In this document: piece after piece, positions 10,698 through 17,456 of the stretch
How the letters are laid out: each line of letters starts with the position of its first letter
Numbering within the stretch: the stretch's first letter is position 1
Source of the DNA: an uncultured Clostridia bacterium
GTDB taxonomy: Bacteria > Bacillota > Clostridia > Oscillospirales > Ruminococcaceae
Assembly: GCA_944382845.1 (NCBI GenBank)
Contig: CALWNN010000021.1
Location: forward strand, 1 to 32,159
Direction: 5' to 3'
Length of the DNA stretch: 32,159 nt
The notes under the pieces: generated by a model
What the model saw: the letters and a program-made list of their open reading frames with translations, nothing else
What the model was told of the DNA's origin: nothing
Database searches by the model: none
Made by a program: the position numbers and the translations under genes

Positions 10698-11219
10698 TTA
10701 TGGTTTTAAGCATTGTGAATGAATTTTAAGAAGCTTTTTTAAAGTAAATTGTGAAACAAGTCCTGTAAAGAAACCGGTAGCCAAAGAAGCCAATATGAAA
10801 TATGAGATATAGGCAAAAACAGAAACCGTGTCAAGAATTATGTACGCAGCCAAAAGTTGTCCTAAGTTGTGAGCAACGGAGCCCAAAACAGAACTTACGA
10901 AAAGCAGGTTTTTGTTAAAAATCACAGTAAAGACTGCCATAGCAAAAAATGCGCAAAGTCCGCCGGTTAAACTGAAAATAAAGCTTGTGGGAGTTCCTGC
11001 GAAAAACGAGGAAAGGATTATTTTTGTGATTAATACAAAAAAAGCTTTTCTGCGGTTAAGATATACCATTGAAATTAAAATTACAGCGTTTGAAATGCCC
11101 GGCTTTACGCCGCTTATAAACAGAGGCGGGAGTTGGGCTTCAATGACAAAGACGATAAGTGCCGCCGCTGAAAAGATTCCGATTGTTACTATGTCTTTTA
11201 TCGTTGTTCTTGCCTTCGT
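10698..11219 (-). CDS. Gx transporter family protein (Hpre_diP_synt_I), apparent ACG start
   Basis: A 173-residue integral membrane protein. The family signatures are both present: EAQLPPLFISGVKPGISNAV near the N-terminus (about 28-47) and GSVAHNLGQLLAA in the middle, with about five hydrophobic segments. Annotations call such proteins Gx transporters or heptaprenyl diphosphate synthase component I; the true substrate is unknown. The first ATG in frame (11069) would delete the conserved N-terminal 50 residues. The full-length frame runs back to ACG 11219, which has AAGGAGGG at ideal distance, and is closed by TAA five codons upstream; no ATG, GTG or TTG lies between. It is either a non-AUG start or a recent ATG-to-ACG change. 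It lies upstream of atpB but has separate promoters. Confidence 0.82.
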   Translation of the reverse strand, partial: TKARTTIKDIVTIGIFSAAALIVFVIEAQLPPLFISGVKPGISNAVILISMVYLNRRKAFFVLITKIILSSFFAGTPTSFIFSLTGGLCAFFAMAVFTVIFNKNLLFVSSVLGSVAHNLGQLLAAYIILDTVSVFAYISYFILASLATGFFTGLVSQFTLKKLLKIHSQCLKP

Positions 11220-11276
11220 ATTAAACCCTCCTTATAACCAAGTTGCCTTTGACGTATTGTTTTTTGCTTATATTTT

Positions 11277-11305
11277 ATTATATCTTTTCATTCTCGATTT
11301 GTCAA
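11277..11305 (-). promoter_or_regulatory. SigmaA promoter of the Gx transporter gene
   Basis: Perfect consensus on the minus strand: TTGACA (11305-11300), 17 bases, TATAAT (11282-11277). The start near 11270 gives a leader of about 50 bases ending at AAGGAGGG and the ACG start, supporting translation from ACG 11219. Confidence 0.87.
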
Positions 11306-11411
11306 AATTCATATTTATGTAAAATTTACTGCAAAATTGTGTACGATCGGTGATATAATGCAATGTACAAAAATTGTTTAAAATAATGATAAAAAATTGG
11401 CGCGTATGTAC

Positions 11412-11440
11412 TTGATTTTTTTTTTGAAACGTGGTAAAAT
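11412..11440 (+). promoter_or_regulatory. SigmaA promoter of murA
   Basis: TTGATT (11412-11417), 17 bases, TAAAAT (11435-11440). It gives murA a leader of about 310 bases, which contains repeat copy C. A second -10-like TATAAT at 11354-11359 lacks a good -35. Confidence 0.65.
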
Positions 11441-11530
11441 ATAGAGGTTGTAGGACGTGACCCGTCTGTATACAGCATATTGTGATGAAGCAAAATTACT
11501 TTACAGCCATTTTCTGTACAAGCTTGAATA

Positions 11531-11620
11531 TTTTTAAATCAGAGCAAAGCGTGATAATGATGCCTGCTTGTCGGCAAAGCTGCCGAATACTCGGCAGGGG
11601 ACATCGGCGATTTGGTTATA
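11531..11620 (+). repeat. Structured intergenic repeat, copy C (short form)
   Basis: About 90 bases with both family ends: TTTTTAAATCAGAGCAAAGC and GGGGACATCGGCGA followed by TTTGGTTATA. The interior is reduced to one hairpin set around CTGCTTGTCGGCA and TGCCGA. It lies in the murA leader, so it is probably transcribed. Confidence 0.72.
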
Positions 11621-11652
11621 TTAAAATCAGTGCTCAATGCTCTAAATTAAAA

Positions 11653-11757
11653 ATGAAAGTAAAGGCTGTTTACCCGGAAATTTTTACGACTTTACCTATT
11701 GCTTCGGGTTTTCCGGAAATAACAAGCCGCTTTTGCGGTTGTGGGAGTGTGTTCTGA
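11653..11757 (+). other. Possible leader ORF abutting murA
   Basis: A 34-codon frame (MKVKAVYPEIFTTLPIASGF, then 14 residues to the stop) ends in TGA at 11755-11757, directly followed by the murA TTG start (TGATTG). A small hairpin ACAAGCCGC/GCGGTTGT lies just before the murA ribosome-binding site GGGAG. No good ribosome-binding site precedes this frame, and the frame is open back through repeat C, so it may be chance. Confidence 0.3.
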
Positions 11758-13044
11758 TTGTATAAATATGTTATAAATGGTGGAAGAAAGCTTGAAGGGG
11801 AGGTTTCTATAAGCGGTGCAAAAAATGCCGCTGTAGCAATAGTTGCCGCAACAATTCTTTGCGATGAAGCCTGCGTACTTGAAAATGTTCCTGATATTTC
11901 AGATACGGCTATATGCGCCAAGATACTTCGTGAAATGGGGGCAACTATAAATTATACCAACAAAAATACTATGCTTGTTGATACGAGGAATATAAAAAGC
12001 CCTAAAGTTCCACCTGAGCTTGCAAGAACCATGAGAGCGTCAAGCTATTTTCTGGGAACGCTTTTGGGACGTTTTCGTGAAGCTTTTGTACCTATGCCGG
12101 GGGGCTGCGATTTAGGGGACAGACCTATTGACCAGCATATCAAGGCGTTTAACTGCCTTGGGGCACATCACGAGATAATCAACGGCATCGTACATGTCAA
12201 AGCCGACGACCTGATTGGAAACCAGATCTTCTTTGATATCAATACAGTGGGAGGCACTATCAATGCGATTTTTGCTGCGGTAAAAGCCAAGGGTCTTACT
12301 ATAATAGAAAATGCCGCTAAAGAGCCTCATATTGTTGATCTTGCAAACTTCCTTAATACAATGGGAGCCGATATCAGGGGTGCCGGAACTGACGTTATCA
12401 AGGTAAGGGGTGTAAACTTCCTTAAAGGGGTTACTTATGGAATTATTCCAGACCAGATAGAGGCTGGGACTTATATGGTTGCCGCCGCTGCAACAAAGGG
12501 AAATGTTCTTATAAAGAATGTTATTCCTAAGCACCTTGAATCTATAACAGTAAATCTTCGTAAAATGGGAGTTAAGGTTCAGGAATTTGACGATAGTGTA
12601 AGAGTCTCTGTTGACGGACCGCTTATGAGGACTAACATCAAAACTCTTCCTCATCCCGGATTTCCAACTGATATGCAGCCTCAGTTTTCAGCTCTTCTGA
12701 CAATTGCCGACGGTACAAGCATTGTTACCGATAATATTTTCGACAATCGTTTCAGATACGCAGGGGAGCTTAGGAAAATGGGTGCTGATATAACTGTCAA
12801 GGATAAGGTTGCGATTATTCAGGGAGTTGAAGGACTTAAAGGCGCACCGGTCAGAGCTACAGACCTTAGGGCGGGCGCTGCTCTTGTAATCGCGGGGCTT
12901 TGCGCAGAGGGCAGGACTGAGATTGACGATATATATCATATCGAAAGAGGTTACGAGTGTATCGATGAGAAGCTTGCTGCGCTCGGGGCGGATATAAAAA
13001 GAGTATACTTTCAGCCAAAGAATGCTATGGCTGCTTCAAGCTGA
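11758..13044 (+). CDS. murA: UDP-N-acetylglucosamine 1-carboxyvinyltransferase MurA
   Basis: 428 residues. It transfers enolpyruvate from PEP to UDP-GlcNAc, the first committed step of peptidoglycan synthesis in the cytoplasm. Lys22 in ISGAKNAA and the catalytic, fosfomycin-target Cys117 in MPGGCDLGDRPIDQH are both present, so the enzyme should be fosfomycin sensitive. The start is TTG: the codon before it is a stop and there is no earlier or better start, and the protein begins exactly where the family does. First gene of a plus-strand block with walJ and rlmH. Many Firmicutes have two MurA paralogues; which this is cannot be told here. Confidence 0.97.
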   Translation: MYKYVINGGRKLEGEVSISGAKNAAVAIVAATILCDEACVLENVPDISDTAICAKILREMGATINYTNKNTMLVDTRNIKSPKVPPELARTMRASSYFLGTLLGRFREAFVPMPGGCDLGDRPIDQHIKAFNCLGAHHEIINGIVHVKADDLIGNQIFFDINTVGGTINAIFAAVKAKGLTIIENAAKEPHIVDLANFLNTMGADIRGAGTDVIKVRGVNFLKGVTYGIIPDQIEAGTYMVAAAATKGNVLIKNVIPKHLESITVNLRKMGVKVQEFDDSVRVSVDGPLMRTNIKTLPHPGFPTDMQPQFSALLTIADGTSIVTDNIFDNRFRYAGELRKMGADITVKDKVAIIQGVEGLKGAPVRATDLRAGAALVIAGLCAEGRTEIDDIYHIERGYECIDEKLAALGADIKRVYFQPKNAMAASS

Positions 13045-13070
13045 TGAGCTTAACTGTAATGAGAAAATAC

Positions 13071-13107
13071 GGACGAATGTGTTTAGGCGTGTTCGTCCTT
13101 TGCTTTT
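13071..13107 (+). terminator. Terminator or attenuator after murA
   Basis: Stem GGACGAA/TTCGTCC, extendable by wobble pairs, with the tail TTTGCTTTT. The tail is imperfect, and the next gene starts 13 bases later, so some read-through into walJ is likely. Confidence 0.65.
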
Positions 13108-13119
13108 GAAAGGGGCTTT

Positions 13120-13905
13120 ATGGCTAAATTGATCCCACTTTTCTCTTCAAGCAAGGGGAATTCAATATTTATCGGTGAAAAAAACAACGGAATACTTATT
13201 GATGCCGGGGTAAGCTGTAAACGACTTACGGGGGCGCTTGAAATTCACGGCATCCAACCGGATTGCATAAGTGCAATTTTTGTTACTCATGAACATTCCG
13301 ACCACATTAACGGACTTAAAGTTTTTACAAAAAAATATCATACTCCTGTTTTTGCTCAGAATTTAAATCTTGAATTTCTGGCGGAAAAAGATTATGTTGA
13401 CCCCTCCTCGACACTTTATGAGATAGGTCAAGCCTCGGTGGAATATAGGGATTTTCGTGTGAGAGCCTTTGAAACCTCACACGACACAAGGCAAAGCTGC
13501 GGATATCGTGTTGAAACTCCGGACGGTAAAGTATGCTGCGTTTGCACTGATCTGGGATATATTTCAAAAGTCGTCCATGATAATCTTGTGGGAAGCGATC
13601 TTGTTCTTCTTGAAGCAAATTACGATAGGGAAATGCTGAAAAACGGGCCTTATCCTTATATGCTCAAGCAGCGTATCAACTCTGACAAAGGGCATCTGTG
13701 CAATGTTGACTCTGCGAAGGAAATTCATGAACTCGTAAAATCCGGAACTACACATATAATTCTTGGACATTTAAGTCAGGAAAACAACACCCCGAATATT
13801 GCAGGGAATACTGTTGTTCGGACTCTTGACGATATGATTTTCAAAAAGGATTATATGCTGAGAGTTGCTCCTGTCGAAACGAGAGGGGAGGTCGCTTTCT
13901 TTTGA
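13120..13905 (+). CDS. walJ: MBL-fold metallohydrolase, WalJ/YycJ type
   Basis: 261 residues of the metallo-beta-lactamase superfamily. The metal motif THEHSDH is at 56-62, further ligands are DLGYIS-type and GHLS residues. The N-terminus MAKLIPLFSSSKGNSIFIG is typical of the YycJ/WalJ group, which in Bacillus sits by the WalRK genes and is linked to coordinating cell division with DNA replication; members have exonuclease-like folds. Here no walRK genes adjoin. The ribosome-binding site GAAAGGGG precedes ATG 13120. It overlaps rlmH by 4 bases. Confidence 0.9.
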   Translation: MAKLIPLFSSSKGNSIFIGEKNNGILIDAGVSCKRLTGALEIHGIQPDCISAIFVTHEHSDHINGLKVFTKKYHTPVFAQNLNLEFLAEKDYVDPSSTLYEIGQASVEYRDFRVRAFETSHDTRQSCGYRVETPDGKVCCVCTDLGYISKVVHDNLVGSDLVLLEANYDREMLKNGPYPYMLKQRINSDKGHLCNVDSAKEIHELVKSGTTHIILGHLSQENNTPNIAGNTVVRTLDDMIFKKDYMLRVAPVETRGEVAFF

Positions 13906-14387
13906 CCAATGTTAATATTATCACAGTGGGAAAATTGAAAGAGGATTTTCTGAAGGGCGCACAAGCTGAATATTCAAAGAGACTTTCGCCGTTTTGCAAG
14001 CTTAAAGTCGTTGAAATTACTGAATCAAGGCTTTCGGATAATCCTTCTCAAAAGGAGATAGAACACTCTCTTGGTGAAGAGGCAAGGTCAATTAAGCCGT
14101 ATATTGAGCAGAAGGGAAGCTATAGCATCGTTTTGTGTATTGAAGGGATAAAACTTTCAAGTCCTGCGCTTGCCGAGAAAATTCTGAAGTTGGGGGTTGA
14201 CGGGTTTTCCACATTGAATTTTGTTATCGGTTCATCTTTTGGAATTGCGGACGAGATAAAGAAGTCATGTGCTTTGCGTCTTTCAATGTCCGATATGACT
14301 TTTCCGCACCAGCTTGCAAGAATTATGCTTTTAGAGCAGATTTATCGAAGCTTTCAGATTATTAATGGCACAAAGTACCATAAGTAA
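13902..14387 (+). CDS. rlmH: 23S rRNA pseudouridine-1915 N3-methyltransferase RlmH
   Basis: 161 residues, a SPOUT methyltransferase with the trefoil knot. Conserved stretches are FVIGSSFG (107-114), SMSDMTFPHQLAR (128-140), LEQIYRSFQIINGT and the final YHK. It methylates the pseudouridine in helix 69 of 23S rRNA. The first knot loop reads IGSS where many members have IGGS. The start is TTG overlapping the walJ stop (TTGA). The pairing walJ-rlmH is common in Firmicutes. Confidence 0.96.
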   Translation: MTNVNIITVGKLKEDFLKGAQAEYSKRLSPFCKLKVVEITESRLSDNPSQKEIEHSLGEEARSIKPYIEQKGSYSIVLCIEGIKLSSPALAEKILKLGVDGFSTLNFVIGSSFGIADEIKKSCALRLSMSDMTFPHQLARIMLLEQIYRSFQIINGTKYHK

Positions 14388-14405
14388 ACTATCAGGGTAA
14401 AGTTC

Positions 14406-14434
14406 TTGACAAGAATAACTTGTTATGATATAAT
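14406..14434 (+). promoter_or_regulatory. Strong promoter of the tRNA-Leu transcript
   Basis: Perfect consensus TTGACA (14406-14411), 17 bases, TATAAT (14429-14434). Transcription starts near 14441, 300 bases before the intact tRNA-Leu, so two tRNA-like relics are transcribed first. Confidence 0.88.
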
Positions 14435-14458
14435 AGCAATGTTGCATATTAAATCATA

Positions 14459-14578
14459 GCAGAAGTGACGGAATGTCAGACACTCTGGCTTCCGATTCGC
14501 ATAGATAGTGGAGTAACTCATAACGAGTCCACCTCGGTTTTTGGATTTGAGCCGAGTAAAAGTTTCAAATTCTTATAT
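14459..14578 (+). pseudogene. Degenerate tRNA-Leu-like unit 1
   Basis: The first 36 bases (GCAGAAGTGACGGAATGTCA...) resemble the acceptor and D-arm of the intact tRNA-Leu. The 3' half is replaced by a two-hairpin module at 14508-14558: GTGG-AGTA-ACTC / GAGT-CCAC, then CTCGG / CCGAG. A weak T-arm with the canonical loop TTCAAAT follows, but no matching acceptor strand and no CCA. It cannot be a working tRNA. The same module recurs in unit 2. Confidence 0.55.
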
Positions 14579-14743
14579 GCAGGTGTGGCGGAATAGGCAG
14601 ACGCGCTAGCTTCAGGTAGTGTTACGTCTGTGTAAAAAAATAATTCTACCATTCATCACAGAATTTTTTAGTGGAGTAACTTGTTAAAGTCCACCTCGGT
14701 TAAAGAATCTGAGCCGAGTAAAAATTTTGGATTTGTAATATGT
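14579..14743 (+). pseudogene. Degenerate tRNA-Leu-like unit 2
   Basis: The 5' half is nearly identical to the intact tRNA-Leu (14744) through the anticodon loop TTCAGGT, then loses part of the 3' anticodon stem. It is followed by an A/T-rich hairpin (AAAAAA...ATTCT / AGAATTTTTT with TCTGTG/CACAGA) and by the same two-hairpin module as unit 1 (14671-14718): GTGG-AGTA-ACTT / AAGT-CCAC and CTCGG / CCGAG. No acceptor 3' strand or CCA. The stem bases differ from unit 1 but still pair. Confidence 0.6.
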
Positions 14744-14830
14744 GCGGATATGGCGGAATAGGCAGACGCGCTGGCTTCAGGTGCCAGTCGGGGCAACTCG
14801 GTGCAGGTTCAACTCCTGTTATCCGCACCA
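14744..14830 (+). tRNA. tRNA-Leu(CAG)
   Basis: A complete class II tRNA with CCA. Acceptor GCGGATA/TATCCGC, anticodon arm CTGGC-TTCAGGT-GCCAG giving anticodon CAG for CUG, a variable arm TCGGGG...CTCGGT, and a T-arm with loop TTCAACT. Discriminator A fits leucine. Transcribed from 14406-14434 through the two relics. Confidence 0.97.
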
Positions 14831-14861
14831 TATTGGTGAGACCAAATGGATGCTCACCTCA

Positions 14862-14887
14862 AAAAGCCCGTATTTACGGGCTTTTTT
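14862..14887 (+). terminator. Terminator of tRNA-Leu
   Basis: AAGCCCGTA/TACGGGCTT followed by TTTTTT. It is identical to the tRNA-Ser terminator at 159-184. A weaker GGTGAG/CTCACC hairpin precedes it. Confidence 0.9.
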
Positions 14888-14945
14888 CATGTTTTTCAAC
14901 CGAAAATTTTAAGTGTAAAACCGTGGATGCTTTTTAATGATTTTC

Positions 14946-15028
14946 ACCGACCGGAGGGATTTGAACCCTCGACAAATGATTTTTGCAAATATATCGGCAA
15001 GCTTTGAGCAGATTCCGCTCCCGGCCTG
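14946..15028 (-). pseudogene. tRNA-like sequence, possible attachment-site remnant
   Basis: Read on the minus strand it ends with a perfect T-arm (GAGGG-TTCAAAT-CCCTC) and the strand CGGTCGG. A 5' strand CAGGCCG pairs with it at 6 of 7 positions, and GAGC-7-GCTC could be a D-arm. No proper anticodon arm forms and there is no CCA. Accessory genes begin right after it, so it may mark where an element recombined at a tRNA 3' end. On the plus strand ATCGGCA/TGCCGAT plus TTTTT (14993-15036) also resembles a terminator. Confidence 0.4.
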
Positions 15029-15062
15029 CCGATTTTTTATGAAAAAACATTCACAAAGTTTG

Positions 15063-15119
15063 AAAGACCGTTTTGTTTAATATCACGAAATGTGATAAAC
15101 GACAAAGCGGTCTTTTTTT
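15063..15119 (+). terminator. Long hairpin with T-run before the element genes
   Basis: Outer stem AAAGACCG...CGGTCTTT, inner stem ATCAC/GTGAT, followed by seven T. The outer and inner stems are joined by partly pairing T-rich and A-rich strands. It insulates the element genes from upstream transcription. Between it and 15200 lies a six-codon frame (MWQIYY, 15146-15166) and a possible -10 TATACT (15156-15161) without a clear -35. Confidence 0.7.
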
Positions 15120-15199
15120 ATTTCTTAAAGAAGGACGTGATACCCATGTGGCAGATATACTATTAAAAAGGAAAAATAAAACGAACGGAGGAAAAGTCG

Positions 15200-15847
15200 A
15201 TGAATGAAAAATTGATAATCAACACCAATCTGCTTCGCAAGGAGTCAGAGTTCCGAACCAAATCCTGCGTGGTGGAAAAAGCGATAGCAGTTTCTCATGC
15301 TGAGTTTGAAAATTTAAAACGTCACCCCTTGCAGGATAACAACCTGATTGCTGGGAACACAGATTTGATGTACTGCGACAGCGATGATATTTATCATTGT
15401 CTTCTAATCTACGATGAGGAACAGGGTGACGGTCTGCTGATAGAAAGCGAGGGCTGCAGTTATCTGAGATACGCCCAGTATATTCCAAAGGCAAGGGATC
15501 TGGTGGAAAGGCATCAGGATTCCGAAATTCAGCTCACAAACGGTGAAAGAAAACTCCATGAGCTGTTAAACGAAACGGCGGAAAGAATAGCAATGTTTGC
15601 AAAGCTTAGCTATTCGGAATTTTCACTTGATGATGTTCTTCAGGATATCGGCTGTGATTTTGACGAAGTCAAGAAAATGCTTGTTGAAGCGGCAGCAGAA
15701 ATTCTTAATGAACGAAAGAATATTAAATCAGTCAAAATTCATGATCTTGATGTGCCGTTTCAGCCTGATATTTCGGTTGAAATCAAAGAAGAAAACAGTG
15801 AGTGCGAAGATATGTCAGAAGAACCCGATATGGGAATGACGATGTGA
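15200..15847 (+). CDS. DUF6329 family protein
   Basis: 215 residues, soluble, no membrane segment. The segment YHCLLIYDEEQGDGLLIESEG followed by YLRYAQYIPKAR (about residues 73-106) matches my memory of DUF6329, a family of unknown function in gut mobile elements that usually opens the same gene block as here. A helical second half (120-180) is followed by a strongly acidic tail ending DMGMTM. The ribosome-binding site GGAGG is 9 bases before the ATG. It is followed 8 bases later by DUF4314. The family number is from memory. Confidence 0.7.
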   Translation: MNEKLIINTNLLRKESEFRTKSCVVEKAIAVSHAEFENLKRHPLQDNNLIAGNTDLMYCDSDDIYHCLLIYDEEQGDGLLIESEGCSYLRYAQYIPKARDLVERHQDSEIQLTNGERKLHELLNETAERIAMFAKLSYSEFSLDDVLQDIGCDFDEVKKMLVEAAAEILNERKNIKSVKIHDLDVPFQPDISVEIKEENSECEDMSEEPDMGMTM

Positions 15848-15855
15848 GGTAGAAT

Positions 15856-16143
15856 ATGATTTACAACGAAAATAAGGTAGAAATGCTCAGGCAGAGGTAT
15901 CCCGAAGGCACTCGAATTTGCCTTGATCATATGGAGGACCTGTGTCCCGTGGAAAGCGGTACTAAGGGAACTGTGATAGGAGTCGATGATATTGGTTCAA
16001 TAATGGTTAAGTGGGACAACGGCAGAACATTGAATCTGCTTCCCGATGAAGATAAGTTCCATGTGGTTAATCAGGAGCAGATACAGACGGATGAGCAATC
16101 TGAGGATCTTGAAGAATCCGAGGAAATGGATATGTCAATGTAA
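15856..16143 (+). CDS. DUF4314 domain protein
   Basis: 95 residues. Residues 14-72 carry the DUF4314 pattern YPEGTRICLDHMEDLCPV, GTKGTVIGVDDIGSIMVKWD, NGRTLNL, probably a small SH3-like barrel. Family function is unknown; it is common in conjugative elements. The last 20 residues are an acidic tail ending EEMDMSM, like that of the preceding gene. A terminator starts at its stop codon. Confidence 0.88.
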   Translation: MIYNENKVEMLRQRYPEGTRICLDHMEDLCPVESGTKGTVIGVDDIGSIMVKWDNGRTLNLLPDEDKFHVVNQEQIQTDEQSEDLEESEEMDMSM

Positions 16144-16178
16144 CGGTTAAGTTTTGAAAAAGACTTAGCCGTTTTTTT
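16142..16178 (+). terminator. Terminator after DUF4314
   Basis: Stem AACGGTTAAGT / ACTTAGCCGTT (11 bp, one wobble) followed by TTTTTTT; it includes the end of the stop codon. Confidence 0.85.
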
Positions 16179-16208
16179 ATTACACAAACAAGAAGGGATC
16201 GGTGATAA

Positions 16209-17456
16209 ATGATAAAATATTTTGAAGCGTTTGCAGGAATCGGCGCATTCCGTTCTGCTTTTGAAAAAGTAGGCGGGTTTGAGTGCGTCGGATGGTGCGA
16301 AATCGACCGGTTTGCGCAGAAAGCCTACAGAACGCTGTATGACACAAAGGGGGAAATTTTTTATGAGGACATCACAAAATTCGATTACGGAAGTATGCCG
16401 GATTTTGATCTGCTCGTCGGCGGACCGTGCTGTCAGTCCTTTAGCGTTGCAGGGCGCAGAAAAGCTTTTGAGGACGATCGGGGAAACCTCTTTTTCAACT
16501 ATATCGGAATCCTTGAAGCCAAGCGCCCCCGTTACTTTATCGCTGAAAACGTACCCAATCTGCTTGGTATATCGCAGGGGGAATGTTTCAGAATCATCCT
16601 TGAAAAGATTTCTGAACTGGGGTATAGTATGTGCTGGCGAGTGCTTAACTCTGCCGGATTCGGGATACCGCAGTCAAGAAGAAGGCTGTTCCTTGTCGGA
16701 TATCTTGGAAACAGATGTCCCGCCAAAGTATTGGCTTTCGGAGGAAATGATGATGAAGATTGCGGCGAAAGAAAACCTAAACAGCTGATAGGCGGCAGTC
16801 AGGGGTCGAGAGTGTATTTAACAAACGGCACAGCAGTGACCCAATGCAGCGGTTCAGGAGGCATGGGCGGTAAGACAGGGCTGTATTTTATTGATTGCAA
16901 TCCACCGCCAAATTTAACAGAAAACGCAAGGTGCATTACGGCACGTCAGAACAGCGGAGTGAGTAAGCATAAGGGCGAACACTCCGCTGTTTTCTGCGAT
17001 CTGAACGAGAATCCTCAGATTACAGAGAATGCAAGATGTCTGCATACGAGAATGGATATGGGAGTAACAAACGAAACTCATAAGGGGGAAAGATCGGGAG
17101 TTCTGGTCGATGACGGACCAAGAGCGATAATCAATCCTTTTAAGGAAAACACTCGTCAGAACGGCAGAAGAATAAAAGAACCTAACGAGCCGATGTTCAC
17201 GCTTACCGTAACCGATCGGCATGGAATCGTTCACAAAGGTCGAATTCGCAGGCTTATGCCTGTTGAGTGCTGGAAATTGCAGGGATTTACAAAAGAGCAG
17301 TTTGAAAAAGTTGCAGGGGCGGGAATGTCCGATGCTCAACTGTACAAGCAGGCGGGAAATTCAATTACGGTAAATGTGGTTGAAGCTATCGCAAGAAATT
17401 TACTGAAATTTGACGAGGAGGAAAGCGCAAATGGAAAATATGATCAGAATTTTTGA
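16209..17456 (+). CDS. DNA cytosine-5 methyltransferase
   Basis: 415 residues of the C5 methylase family. Motif I is FEAFAGIGAFRSAF (4-17), motif IV is GGPCCQSFS with catalytic Cys75, motif VI is ENV (113-115), motif VIII is QSRRRLFLVGY, and motif X is QAGNSITVNVVEAI near the end. The usual Pro before the catalytic Cys is Cys74. Between VIII and IX the target-recognition region holds an internal repeat, TENARCITAR...KGEHSAV and TENARCLHTR...KGERSGV. No restriction enzyme adjoins, so it is an orphan methylase, perhaps protecting the element on transfer. It overlaps the next gene by 26 bases. Confidence 0.92.
   Translation: MIKYFEAFAGIGAFRSAFEKVGGFECVGWCEIDRFAQKAYRTLYDTKGEIFYEDITKFDYGSMPDFDLLVGGPCCQSFSVAGRRKAFEDDRGNLFFNYIGILEAKRPRYFIAENVPNLLGISQGECFRIILEKISELGYSMCWRVLNSAGFGIPQSRRRLFLVGYLGNRCPAKVLAFGGNDDEDCGERKPKQLIGGSQGSRVYLTNGTAVTQCSGSGGMGGKTGLYFIDCNPPPNLTENARCITARQNSGVSKHKGEHSAVFCDLNENPQITENARCLHTRMDMGVTNETHKGERSGVLVDDGPRAIINPFKENTRQNGRRIKEPNEPMFTLTVTDRHGIVHKGRIRRLMPVECWKLQGFTKEQFEKVAGAGMSDAQLYKQAGNSITVNVVEAIARNLLKFDEEESANGKYDQNF

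Noticed and set aside
10912-11322. A 136-codon plus-strand frame
   Set aside because: It is antisense to the Gx transporter gene, whose conserved motifs lie on the minus strand, and runs over that gene's promoter.
12112-12654. A 180-codon minus-strand frame inside murA
   Set aside because: Antisense to a conserved enzyme; no ribosome-binding site and no recognisable domain.
14740-14937. A 65-codon frame starting MCGYGGIGRRAGF
   Set aside because: It is a translation of the tRNA-Leu gene and its terminator, a common false call.
15146-15166. Six-codon frame MWQIYY as a signal peptide gene
   Set aside because: Too short to separate from chance and no strong ribosome-binding site; noted only for its likeness to the 11-residue peptide at 23292.
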